This document shows positions 41,406 to 48,607 of a DNA stretch of 48,607 nt, piece after piece. The number at the start of each line of letters is the position of its first letter. Within the stretch, counting starts at the first letter, position 1. A program made the translations under genes and the position numbers. Origin of the DNA: Actinomycetota bacterium (lineage in GTDB: Bacteria; Actinomycetota; Actinomycetes; Mycobacteriales; Micromonosporaceae); assembly GCA_005885555.1 (NCBI GenBank), contig VAWN01000075.1:6234-54840 (forward strand), read 5' to 3'. The notes below the pieces were generated by a model, which worked only from the letters and a program-made list of their open reading frames with translations, had not been told where the DNA came from and searched no databases.

Positions 41406-43525
41406 TGCGCCGACGGGAGCCCCGCGCCCACTGGGTGCTGCTGTTTCTGTTCCTCGTGGTCCTGCTGGCGGAGCTTTCGCTCAACGGGTACGTGCGGCAC
41501 ATCGGCGGCGAAGGCGTCGGCCCGGCACCGGTCGCCAGGGGCGGCGCACCGGCCCCGGTCGCGGTCACCGGCGGGCACGCGATCCAGCGGGTGGCCGCCG
41601 ACGGTACCGTCGCCACGAGCGGGGTACCGGACCGGACGATCGCGCTGACCTTCGACGACGGCCCCGATCCCGAATGGACGCCGCGGATCCTGGACGTGCT
41701 GGCCCGGTACGGCGCGCACGCCACCTTCTTCGAGATCGGCTCGCGGGTCAACGACCACCCCGAGCTGTCCCGCCGGCTCGTCGCCGCCGGCAACGAGATC
41801 GGCGTGCACACGTTCACGCACATCGACATGGGCGCCGCGCCGGCCTGGCAGCGCCGCATCGAACTGACCCTGACCAGCAACGCGATCGCGGCGGCCACCG
41901 GCCGGGCACCGGCCCTGCTGCGGCCGCCGTACGCGTCGGAGCCGGACGCGGTCACCGGCCCCGCGTACGCCGCGATGCGCCAGGCCGGCGGGGCGGGGTA
42001 CCTCGTCGTGCTGGCTGACCTGGACACCGAGGACTGGCGGCGGCCCGGGGTACCCGCGATCGTCCAGGCGGCGACCCCCGCGGCCGGCGCCGGTGCGGTG
42101 GTGATGATGCACGATTCCGGCGGCGACCGGTCGCAGACCGTCGCCGCGCTGGCGGTGCTGCTGCCCCGGCTGCAGGCGCAGGGGTACCGCTTCACCACCG
42201 TCTCGGCGGCACTCGGCCTGCCCGGGTCGCCGCCGGCGACCTTCGGCCAGCGGCTGCGCGGGCAGGCGCTGCGCTGGGCGCAGCTGGCCGGCGGATGGCT
42301 CGCCGCCGGGCTGACCTGGCTCATGCTGGTCGCCATCACGCTGTCCGGGCTGCGGCTGATGGTGCAGGTGGCGTGCGCCCACGCGCATGCGCGGCGGGTA
42401 CGGCGGCAGGCGCGCGAACCGCTGCGGTACCTCGGCCCGGTGTCGGTGATCGTGCCCGCCTTCAACGAGGCGGCCAACATCGAGGCGACCGTGTGGTCGC
42501 TGGTCGCCAACGACTACCCGTGGGTCGAGGTGATCGTGGTCGACGACGGTTCCACCGACGGTACCGGCGACCGGGTGGCCCGGTTGGACCTCACCGGCGT
42601 CACCGTGATCTGGCAGGAGAACGCGGGCAAGCCGGCGGCGTTGAACACCGGCATCCGGCACGCGGTCGGCGAGATCATCGTGCTCGTCGACGGTGACACG
42701 GTGTTCGGGCCGGACGCGATCGCCGAACTGGTACAGCCGCTGGCCGACCCGGCCGTCGGCGCGGTGTCCGGCAACGCGAAGGTGGCCAACCGCGGCGGGC
42801 TGCTCGGGCGCTGGCAGCACCTGGAGTACGTGATCGGGTTCAACCTGGACCGGCGGATGTTCGACCTGGGCCGGTGCATGCCGACGGTACCCGGAGCGAT
42901 CGGCGCCTTCCGCCGCCACGCGCTGCGCTACGTGGGCGGGGTGTCCGCGCAGACCCTCGCCGAGGACACCGACCTGACCATGGCGGTGAGCCGGGCCGGC
43001 TGGCGCGTCGCCTACCAGCCCGACGCGATCGCCTGGACCGAGGCACCCGGCACGGTACGGCAGCTGTGGCGGCAGCGGTACCGCTGGTGCTACGGCACCA
43101 TGCAGGCGATGTGGAAGCACCGCGGGTCGCTCGTCGAGCGGGGCGCGGCGGGGCGGCTGGGCCGGCGGGGTCTGGGGTACCTGCTGCTGTTCCAGGTCCT
43201 GCTGCCGCTGACCGCACCGGCGGTCGACGTGTATGCGGTGTACGGCCTGATCTTCCTGCCCGTCGCGCAGGTCGCCGCGGTGTGGTGCGGGTTCGTGGCG
43301 GTGCAGATGCTGACCGCCGGGTATGCGCTGCGGCTGGACCGGGAGTCCTACGGTCCACTGTGGACACTGCCGTTACAGCAGATCCTGTACCGCCAGCTGA
43401 TGTACCTCGTCGTCGTCCAGTCCACGGTGATGGCGCTGATCGGCGGGCGGCTGCCCTGGCACCGGATGGCCCGTACCGGCGCAGCCGCCCGGCATCAGGC
43501 GACCGCGGGGCAGGTGGTCAGGTAG
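41405..43525 (+). CDS. Polysaccharide deacetylase / GT2 synthase fusion
   Basis: A 706-residue membrane enzyme. After a first helix (WVLLFLFLVVLLAEL) comes an extracellular NodB domain: TFDDGPDP at 82-89, HTFTH at 135-139, RPPY at 173, MHDSGG at 235. A helix near 295-322 precedes a processive family-2 glycosyltransferase: VIVPAFNEAANIE, VVDDGSTDGT, VDGDT at 428, AEDTDL near 520 and QRYRW at 557, then three C-terminal helices. It should polymerise and export a beta-linked N-acetylhexosamine-type glycan and remove acetyl groups outside. Metal-site and QxxRW residues are all present. Linkage and sugar are inference. Confidence 0.88.
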   Translation: MRRREPRAHWVLLFLFLVVLLAELSLNGYVRHIGGEGVGPAPVARGGAPAPVAVTGGHAIQRVAADGTVATSGVPDRTIALTFDDGPDPEWTPRILDVLARYGAHATFFEIGSRVNDHPELSRRLVAAGNEIGVHTFTHIDMGAAPAWQRRIELTLTSNAIAAATGRAPALLRPPYASEPDAVTGPAYAAMRQAGGAGYLVVLADLDTEDWRRPGVPAIVQAATPAAGAGAVVMMHDSGGDRSQTVAALAVLLPRLQAQGYRFTTVSAALGLPGSPPATFGQRLRGQALRWAQLAGGWLAAGLTWLMLVAITLSGLRLMVQVACAHAHARRVRRQAREPLRYLGPVSVIVPAFNEAANIEATVWSLVANDYPWVEVIVVDDGSTDGTGDRVARLDLTGVTVIWQENAGKPAALNTGIRHAVGEIIVLVDGDTVFGPDAIAELVQPLADPAVGAVSGNAKVANRGGLLGRWQHLEYVIGFNLDRRMFDLGRCMPTVPGAIGAFRRHALRYVGGVSAQTLAEDTDLTMAVSRAGWRVAYQPDAIAWTEAPGTVRQLWRQRYRWCYGTMQAMWKHRGSLVERGAAGRLGRRGLGYLLLFQVLLPLTAPAVDVYAVYGLIFLPVAQVAAVWCGFVAVQMLTAGYALRLDRESYGPLWTLPLQQILYRQLMYLVVVQSTVMALIGGRLPWHRMARTGAAARHQATAGQVVR

Positions 43526-44550
43526 GCGCCGGCCAGCATGCACAGGGTGACGTGCCGGTACCACGCGTCGTACCGCCGCACCTGGTAGTGGTCCAGGCCC
43601 ATCTCGCCGCGCACGCGGGCGACGCGCTCCTCGATCCGGTACCGCATCCCGGTGATCCGGCTCAGCGCCTGCATGGTGGTGCCGACCGGTACCCGGCACT
43701 CGTACTGCACCGTCCGGTCCCCGGCCGGCGTCGGCCGGGCCACCTGCAGCCGCTCCCACTCGGGCCGGTCCTCGTGCCCGGCGAGCGCCTCCGGGCTGCG
43801 TGCCGCCTCCGGGGTGCGCGCCGCCTCCGGGGTGCGCGCCCAGACGCCCGGCCGGACCGGGTCGGGGCGCCCGACCGCCACGCCGTACCGCATGTCATGC
43901 GCGTCCATCCAGGACCGCAGCGCCGGGTCGGCGCCGAAGGCCTCGCCCGCGGTGACCCACGGGGCCGGTGCCCCGCTGGCGAGTACCCGCGCGATCATCC
44001 GCCGGGCCAGTTCCGGCTTGGTCAGGAAGCCGACGTCGTCGGGTACTCCGAGCCGCTCGCACCGCTGCGGATCGGCGACCCACGACGGCGGCAGGTACAG
44101 CTCCCGGTCGACCACCGCCCAGCCACCCGGCGCCGCGTACACGAGGAACACCCCGACCTGAACGTTCTCCGCGCGCCGGGCCGCGTCGTTGAAGTGCCGG
44201 TGCACCCCCACCGAGCCGGTGCCCTTCTTCGGGAAGCCGAGCTCGATCGGGACCAGCACGCCGTACTCCGGGTCGCCGAGCCGGTCCAGCACCCACGCCC
44301 GCAGATCGTCGCGTACCCCGTCGACGTCCCACCGCGCCGAGGTGAGCAGCCGCTGCATGCCGGTCGGGTCGGCCTCGCCGGCGAACCCGGCCAGGGTCCA
44401 ACTGTTCTTGCGGGCCGGGCCGGACAGGATGCCGCGAACGAACAGCTGGGCGCGCTGGCGTGGCTCCGGCCGGGTGAATCGGGGGCCGACCCGCTCCAGC
44501 AGGTCGTCGAGCAACGGCGGGCACTCGTGGGCGGTCGCGACGGAGGTCAT
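43495..44550 (-). CDS. IS701-family transposase, probably catalytically dead
   Basis: A 351-residue uninterrupted relative of IS701 transposases (ARKNSWTLAGFAGEADPTGM, RLLTSARWDVDGVRDDLRAW, PKKGTGSVGVHRHF, RRYDAWYRHVTLCMLAGAYL). The first catalytic Asp, normally in a VIDETGF-like motif, is lost: here VPIELGF (100-106). The second, normally VTxDEVYG, reads VTAGEAFG (199-206). A three-fold TPEAAR repeat (about 237-255) lies in the catalytic domain. Its stop lies 31 bp inside the convergent GT2 gene, leaving no room for a terminal inverted repeat on that side, and I see none on the other. It is a relic or a domesticated protein, not an active insertion sequence. Confidence 0.8.
   Translation of the reverse strand: MTSVATAHECPPLLDDLLERVGPRFTRPEPRQRAQLFVRGILSGPARKNSWTLAGFAGEADPTGMQRLLTSARWDVDGVRDDLRAWVLDRLGDPEYGVLVPIELGFPKKGTGSVGVHRHFNDAARRAENVQVGVFLVYAAPGGWAVVDRELYLPPSWVADPQRCERLGVPDDVGFLTKPELARRMIARVLASGAPAPWVTAGEAFGADPALRSWMDAHDMRYGVAVGRPDPVRPGVWARTPEAARTPEAARSPEALAGHEDRPEWERLQVARPTPAGDRTVQYECRVPVGTTMQALSRITGMRYRIEERVARVRGEMGLDHYQVRRYDAWYRHVTLCMLAGAYLTTCPAVA
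43798..43845 (-). repeat. 18-nt tandem repeat in the transposase
   Basis: GGTGCGCGCCGCCTCCGG-type units repeat two to three times and encode TPEAAR/SPEALA. Canonical family members as I recall them do not have this stretch. Confidence 0.7.
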
Positions 44551-44882
44551 GCCGATAGAGCGGTCCGTCGCGGGGTGGTGTTACAGGTCACCCCGACCGG
44601 ATCATCCGGTTCTCATCGAAGTGCGGTTGTGGGGGTCGAAAGCGGCCGGCGCTCCCGCGTAATGGAAAGAGGCTGGTCGATCTGTTGACGGCGTTTCAAG
44701 AGCGAAGTTGACTTTCTGTGTCCCCCTCGTCTCGCTCCCCGGAGAACCGCCACAAGCGGCCGTGGCCGAGACGTCCTGCATCCTGTGGTACCGCCGATTG
44801 ACGCTGGTCAGCGTGTCGGCGGGCGGTCCGGTGCGCCGTCCGCCAGGGCATTGCCGGGCCGTTAAATGATTGAGGAGGGTAA
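44551..44882. other. Intergenic region between transposase and adhesin-like gene
   Basis: About 330 bp without a convincing gene. It is AT-richer than average around 44650-44725 and includes TTGACG at 44685 and TTGACT at 44708 as possible -35 boxes for the downstream gene, without clear -10 partners. A strong ribosome site (GAGGAGGG) closes it. No inverted repeat of an insertion sequence was found. Confidence 0.5.
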
Positions 44883-46034
44883 ATGCCTAATGCCCGATCC
44901 GGCCGCCGTCGGTTACTCAAGCTGACCATTGTCGGCGGCGTACTCGCGGCCGGTGTGGCCGCGGTACCGTTCGCCTATGCGGCCACCGCCCCGCCGCCAC
45001 CCACCGGCTTCGTCAAGATCTGCAAGGCGGGCGCCACCGCTGCCGTCACGGGCAGCTTCCAGTTCACCGTGTCCGGCGTGACCGGGGCCGTCACGGTACC
45101 CGTCGGCGCCTGCAGCAAGCCGATCGCGGTCACCGACCGCCGGGTCGTGGTGGCCGAGGTCGCCCGGGCGGGGTTCGTCCTCGGCAAGGTGACCGCCGCT
45201 CCGGACGGCCGGCTGATCGACGCGAACCTGGCCACCGGCAAGGCGACCGTGAAGGTACCGGCCGGCAACGTCACCAGCGCCACGACGGTCACCTTCACCA
45301 ACAAGGTCACGCCGCCTCCGCCGCCGCCCACGCTGCGGGTCTGCAAGGTGGCCGGCCCCGGGGTGAAGGTCGGCACCGAGTTCGCATTCACCGTCGGTAC
45401 CACGAAGACGACCGCCAAGGCCGGCTCGTGCAGCGCACCGCTGACCCTGCCCGCCGGCAACGTCACAGTGACCGAGACCGCCGCGACCGGCTTCGCCGTC
45501 ACCGCCATCACCGTCAAGGGTGTCGGCACGCTGGTCAGCAGCGACGTCGCCAAGGGCAGCGCGGTCGTCAAGGTCGCCTCCGGTGCCACCGACGTCAGCT
45601 TCACCAACAAGGTACCGGGCGTGACCGGCTGCGTGGACAGCAAGGGCTTCTTCAAGAACCACCCGGCCGTGGTCGCGAAGCTGGTCGCCGCGAACGGCGG
45701 TACCCTGCTCGTCGGCGGCGTGGCGCTGACCCCGGCCCAGATCGCCGCCATCTACGGCCGCGGCTCGGAGAACTTCCTCAACCAGCTCAGCCAGCAGCTG
45801 ATCACCGCCCGGCTCAACCAGCTGAGCGGCGCATCGACGCCGGCCGCGGTACAGGCGGCGATCGACGCGGCGCAGGCGCTGGAGAAGGCGGCCGGCGGCC
45901 CGCTGACCGGCAAGGCCACGCCGGAGACCAAGGTCGTGGTCGGTGGCGTCACCTTCACCGCCGCGCAACTGGCGGCGACGCTGTCGAAGTACAACGCAGG
46001 CAACGCGACCGGCGGCCCGACCCCGTGCGCGTGA
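44883..46034 (+). CDS. Secreted two-repeat adhesin-like protein
   Basis: A 383-residue exported protein. After a signal peptide (LLKLTIVGGVLAAGVAAVPF, AYA cut) come two related beta domains of about 90-110 residues, each starting VKICKAG or LRVCKVAG and ending TVTFTNKV or DVSFTNKV, the pattern of SpaA/prealbumin-like domains, joined by a Pro-rich linker. The C-terminal 130 residues form a helical domain (GCVDSKGFFKNHPAVVAKL, then GGVALTPAQIAAIYG and TPAAVQAAIDAAQALEKA). No LPxTG sorting signal or anchor, so it is released or held non-covalently. ATG 44883 has a GAGGAGGG ribosome site. Function unknown; surface adhesion or matrix role is inference. Confidence 0.75.
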   Translation: MPNARSGRRRLLKLTIVGGVLAAGVAAVPFAYAATAPPPPTGFVKICKAGATAAVTGSFQFTVSGVTGAVTVPVGACSKPIAVTDRRVVVAEVARAGFVLGKVTAAPDGRLIDANLATGKATVKVPAGNVTSATTVTFTNKVTPPPPPPTLRVCKVAGPGVKVGTEFAFTVGTTKTTAKAGSCSAPLTLPAGNVTVTETAATGFAVTAITVKGVGTLVSSDVAKGSAVVKVASGATDVSFTNKVPGVTGCVDSKGFFKNHPAVVAKLVAANGGTLLVGGVALTPAQIAAIYGRGSENFLNQLSQQLITARLNQLSGASTPAAVQAAIDAAQALEKAAGGPLTGKATPETKVVVGGVTFTAAQLAATLSKYNAGNATGGPTPCA

Positions 46035-46053
46035 CCTGAGCCGGCAACGTAGC

Positions 46054-46087
46054 GCGGCGGGAGAGGATCGCGTCCCTCTCCCGCCGC
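46054..46087. terminator. Perfect 13-bp bidirectional terminator
   Basis: GCGGCGGGAGAGG (46054-46066) pairs with CCTCTCCCGCCGC (46075-46087), 8-base loop, between two convergent genes (stops at 46034 and 46096). Confidence 0.85.
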
Positions 46088-46095
46088 CCGCGTGC

Positions 46096-46938
46096 TCAGC
46101 CCACCCGGACGCCGGTGATCGCGAACCGGCCGATGCCCTCGTTGATGTGGCTGGCGGTGCTGACCACGAGGGTGCGGACGGTACCGTCCGCGGCCGCGAA
46201 GGGTACCGTCGCCGACCAGGGCTGGTTCTGCCCGCCGGCCGCGATCCCGGCCACCTCGCCGAGCGGCGCGGTCGATGCGGTACCCCGGACCTGCACGCGC
46301 AGGCTCTCGTCGACACCGGTGATCCGGCCGCCGGCCGTGACCGGCGAGCTGACCCGGGCACCGTAGGCCGGCGTGGTCAGGCTCAGCGTCGTGTCCTCCG
46401 AGCCGACGACCTCCCACGGCCGCTGGTCGCCCCGGCCGATCAGGGTCAGGTGCAGCACCGCGGCCGCGCTGTCGGCACCGTTCGGCAGCCGGTACCCGAC
46501 GGTGACCCAGGCCTGGTCACCGCGCACCTTGGTACTCAAGGCCCGGTCTACGGTCGTGAACTGCAGGTACCCGTTGGTGAACGCGAGCGCGGTCAGCTCG
46601 GCGCTCAGGTGCCAGGGCTGGTGGCCGCCCGGGTTGGCTTCCTTCTGCCACTCGGCCGCGTCGGCGACGCTGTCGAAGGGCCACAGCGGCAGGTACCGGA
46701 AGGCCACCTCGACCGCGGGCGGCGGTGCCGCCGACGGTGCCGCCGACGGTGCCGCCGACGGTGCCGCCGACGGTGCCGCCGACGGTGCCGCCGACGGTGC
46801 CGCGGGCGGTTGCGCTGCCGGGGGCGGCGCGGGTGCCGCGGCCGTTGTGCCGCCCGGCCGGGTACCGACCAACACGATCACCGTAGCCGCGAGCACGGCG
46901 GCCAGTCCCACCCACCACAGACTTCGAACTCTACGCAT
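46096..46938 (-). CDS. Membrane-anchored protein with Gmad2-like domain
   Basis: A 280-residue protein starting MRRVRSLWWVGLAAVLAATV at ATG 46938 (GGAG six bases upstream; in-frame ATG 46950 and GTG 46959 are alternatives). After the helix comes an Ala/Pro linker with a seven-fold AAPS repeat, then a domain of about 110 residues with Trp-rich strands (YLPLWPFDSVADAAEWQKEA, AWVTVGYRLPNG), and a C-terminal immunoglobulin-like part (LTTPAYGARVSSPVTAGGRI, VDESLRVQVRG) that resembles Gmad2 domains of cell-wall and spore proteins. Function unknown. Confidence 0.65.
   Translation of the reverse strand: MRRVRSLWWVGLAAVLAATVIVLVGTRPGGTTAAAPAPPPAAQPPAAPSAAPSAAPSAAPSAAPSAAPSAAPPPAVEVAFRYLPLWPFDSVADAAEWQKEANPGGHQPWHLSAELTALAFTNGYLQFTTVDRALSTKVRGDQAWVTVGYRLPNGADSAAAVLHLTLIGRGDQRPWEVVGSEDTTLSLTTPAYGARVSSPVTAGGRITGVDESLRVQVRGTASTAPLGEVAGIAAGGQNQPWSATVPFAAADGTVRTLVVSTASHINEGIGRFAITGVRVG
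46723..46803 (-). repeat. 12-nt tandem repeat encoding APSA
   Basis: CGGTGCCGCCGA is repeated six times without change, plus a partial seventh unit. Exact identity suggests recent slippage; the number of units may vary between strains. Confidence 0.92.
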
Positions 46939-47126
46939 TACAGGCTCCATTTCCTCCACGTCGATGTCACTGAGTAGACGCGCGACTACGCAAACCGGAG
47001 GTCACGCGCGGGATCGGCCGTTCGGGGGGACTTAAGTAACCGGAACGCGGGCCGGTGGGCTCTGGCCGCCCGGCCACCGGACCCGCAGGCTGGCGGCAGG
47101 CTGGCGCTCGTACGGAGGGGGCGGAC

Positions 47127-47705
47127 ATGTCTGTGCTGCGGCGGGTGGGGCTGGACGGCAACCCGCTGCGCCGGCCGGTCGACCGGGCCGAGGCATGGCT
47201 CAGGCTCGCGGTACTCGCGCTGTTCGTGGTCGCCGGGCCGGTGCTCGCCTGGGGTACCGCGAGCCGCGGGTACCACGACGGCGCGGCGGCCGCCGAGCGG
47301 GAGCGGGCGGCGCGGCACGAGATCGACGCGGTACTCGTCACCGACGCGCCGTTGCCCTCCGGCGACTATGCGATGGTGGCGACGCCCACCGTCGTCGCCG
47401 ACGCACGCTGGACCGGGCCGGACCGCTCCGTCCACAGTGGACTGCTACCGGCGGCGGCCGGAGCACCGGCCGGCAGCACGGTCACACTGTGGACCGACCG
47501 CGACGGGGTACCCGTCACCGCCCCGGCACAGCACGACGACCTCCTCGCGCGGGCCGGCCTCGCCGGCGGGGGTACCCTCCTGGGCCTGGCCACGGTCACC
47601 GGCGCTGCCCTGCTGGTGCTGCGCCGCATGCTCGACCGGTACCGCCTCAATGCTTGGCAGGACGCCTGGTCCACAGTCGGTCCACAGTGGACGGACCTGA
47701 TCTAG
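47127..47705 (+). CDS. Rv1733c-like two-helix membrane protein
   Basis: A 192-residue protein with the actinobacterial Rv1733c-family pattern: NPLRRPVDRAEAWLRLAVLA opening, first helix to about 45, an extracytoplasmic domain (RHEIDAVLVTDAP, VTLWTDRDGVPVTAP) of about 90 residues, second helix (GTLLGLATVTGAALLVLRRM) and a short cytosolic Trp-rich tail (WQDAWSTVGPQWTDL). Function unknown. ATG 47127 has a GGAGGGGG ribosome site. A small hairpin (CCGGTGG/CCACCGG, 47052-47080) lies in its upstream region. Confidence 0.8.
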   Translation: MSVLRRVGLDGNPLRRPVDRAEAWLRLAVLALFVVAGPVLAWGTASRGYHDGAAAAERERAARHEIDAVLVTDAPLPSGDYAMVATPTVVADARWTGPDRSVHSGLLPAAAGAPAGSTVTLWTDRDGVPVTAPAQHDDLLARAGLAGGGTLLGLATVTGAALLVLRRMLDRYRLNAWQDAWSTVGPQWTDLI

Positions 47706-47778
47706 GTACCCCGGGCAACCGGTCGGGGTTGTCGATGCGTCTATGGTTGGGGATGCAACCGATCGACCGGGGGGATGT

Positions 47779-48607
47779 ATGAATCGCCGCACCGCGCTGG
47801 GTCTGGGTACCGTCGCCACCGCCGGGGCGCTGGCCGCGGCCGGTACCACGGCATGGGCCGAGCAGACCGGCACGGACGACGCGCCGGCTGCCGCGGCGAC
47901 CTCGCCGCGGCAGGCCGCCGCTTCGGTACGCCGGGTGTACCAGGCGAAGTCGGCGCGGGCCGGCGGCACCTGGAACTCCGCCATCTCGGTGGCCAACGCC
48001 GACGGCACGCTCACCCCGGCCGTGCAGGACAAGCCCGACGACGTCGTGCAGGCGTACAGCGTCAACAAGGTCGCCGTCGCGACCGCGTTGCTGGACAAGG
48101 TCGACCGCGGCCTGCTCACGCTGGACCAGCGGGTCGACGTGACCGCCGACATCGTGATCCCCGACGGCGACGGCATCTTCCGCCTCGACGGGGCATACCC
48201 GAGCTCGGTCACCCTCGGGCACGTGCTCGCCGCGCTGCTGACCGTGTCGGACGACACCGCGGTGCGGCTGTGCGGGCTGCTCACCACGTCCGCCGAGATC
48301 AACCAGATCATCGCCGCGAAGGGCTTTCCGCACACCCAGGTCGAACCGGTGGCCAACCCGCACCGGTTCTTCCTCGGTACCACGACCCCGCGGGAGACCC
48401 ACGACCTGTTCCAGGCGCTGGTCCGGGGCACCGTGCTGTCGGCCGCCTCCAGCGGGTACCTGCTCGGCCTGCTCCGGTCCCCGATCGCTTTCACCGACGG
48501 GATCCGCCGCACGATGTCCTCCGACGAGCGGGCCCGGATCGCGACCAAGGCCGGCTGGTTCGCCGACGGCCGCAACGAGGCCGGCATCATGTTCGACAAC
48601 GGCGGCC
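47779..48607 (+). CDS. Exported class A beta-lactamase-fold serine hydrolase (3' end cut)
   Basis: The frame runs from ATG 47779 to the window edge, 276 codons, without stop. The N-terminus MNRRTALGLGTVATAGALAA is Tat-like (Arg-Arg-x-x-Leu-Gly), with a signal peptidase site near AWA. Class A landmarks are visible: SVNK (SxxK with the nucleophile Ser93), SDD at 156-158 where SDN is usual, and KAG near residue 263 in place of KTG. Loss of the SDN Asn and KTG Thr makes true beta-lactamase activity uncertain; related actinobacterial proteins are annotated only as serine hydrolases. A ribosome site GGGGGG lies upstream. Confidence 0.83.
   Translation, partial: MNRRTALGLGTVATAGALAAAGTTAWAEQTGTDDAPAAAATSPRQAAASVRRVYQAKSARAGGTWNSAISVANADGTLTPAVQDKPDDVVQAYSVNKVAVATALLDKVDRGLLTLDQRVDVTADIVIPDGDGIFRLDGAYPSSVTLGHVLAALLTVSDDTAVRLCGLLTTSAEINQIIAAKGFPHTQVEPVANPHRFFLGTTTPRETHDLFQALVRGTVLSAASSGYLLGLLRSPIAFTDGIRRTMSSDERARIATKAGWFADGRNEAGIMFDNGG

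Noticed and set aside
43510-43600. Loss of the third catalytic residue (Glu) in the transposase
   Set aside because: Some IS701 relatives have Gln in the HYxVRR segment and carry the catalytic Glu elsewhere, so this change cannot be called by eye.
31329-44573. A 16-base match (GAGCGGTCCGTCGCGG) at 31329-31344 and 44558-44573 as possible ends of a mobile element
   Set aside because: In GC-rich DNA of this length a few such matches are expected by chance; no inverted repeat, target duplication or matching gene content supports an element.
46723-46803. CRISPR array
   Set aside because: The repeats are 12 bases, contiguous and inside a coding frame, with no spacers and no cas genes in the window.

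Overview
This is about 48.6 kb of chromosome from a very high-G+C actinomycete. I estimate roughly 72% G+C, not counted by machine. The gene content suggests a filamentous Micromonosporaceae-type organism: a tRNA-Ser with long variable arm, tadA with its actinobacterial partner gene, a DUF6230/DUF6114 pair, a CtpI-type P-ATPase, CBM2 modules, an Rv1733c-like membrane protein, GTG starts and many 4-bp GTGA overlaps. No plasmid, phage or CRISPR hallmark is visible. The taxonomic call is inference.

Layout. (1) 1-8.9 kb is mostly housekeeping: the end of a P-loop NTPase, tRNA-Ser(CGA), purine nucleoside phosphorylase, two head-truncated gene remnants, tadA and its partner, a small membrane protein, prephenate dehydrogenase, mtnA, a PHP-domain protein and a DUF885 peptidase-like protein. 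(2) 8.9-12.1 kb holds the DUF6230/DUF6114 pair and a DagK-like lipid kinase. (3) 12.1-16.2 kb holds a GH105 unsaturated glycuronyl hydrolase, a large HTH/NB-ARC/TPR regulator with no normal start codon, and a DUF1232 membrane protein. (4) 16.1-20.1 kb is a reverse-strand operon of a VOC protein and two ABC half-exporters; the second exporter is split by one in-frame stop. (5) 20.2-26.2 kb holds AlkB-like, VOC and AraC genes and a divergent giant P-type ATPase. (6) 26.2-48.6 kb is rich in secreted and surface proteins: a beta-propeller, an ECF sigma with a membrane partner, two right-handed beta-helix enzymes (one with CBM2), a membrane-anchored CBM2-like protein, a TreT-like glycosyltransferase, an orphan Imm1 protein, two facing BNR-repeat paralogues (one frameshifted), a GH18 chitinase, a deacetylase/GT2 fusion that should make an extracellular polysaccharide, an IS701-type transposase lacking key catalytic residues, an adhesin-like protein and a beta-lactamase-fold protein cut by the window edge.

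How the genes fit together: region 6 plus the GH105 enzyme reads as an outward-facing carbohydrate programme (binding, degradation, synthesis and modification of polymers) with its own sigma factor and several structured leaders or operators. The most striking signal is not a gene: the palindrome GGTACC (and its core GTAC) is spread across coding and non-coding sequence about ten times more often than base composition predicts, resembling the highly iterated palindromes of cyanobacteria. Several genes show recent decay (truncation, nonsense, frameshift, internal deletion, loss of catalytic residues), and each is reported separately.
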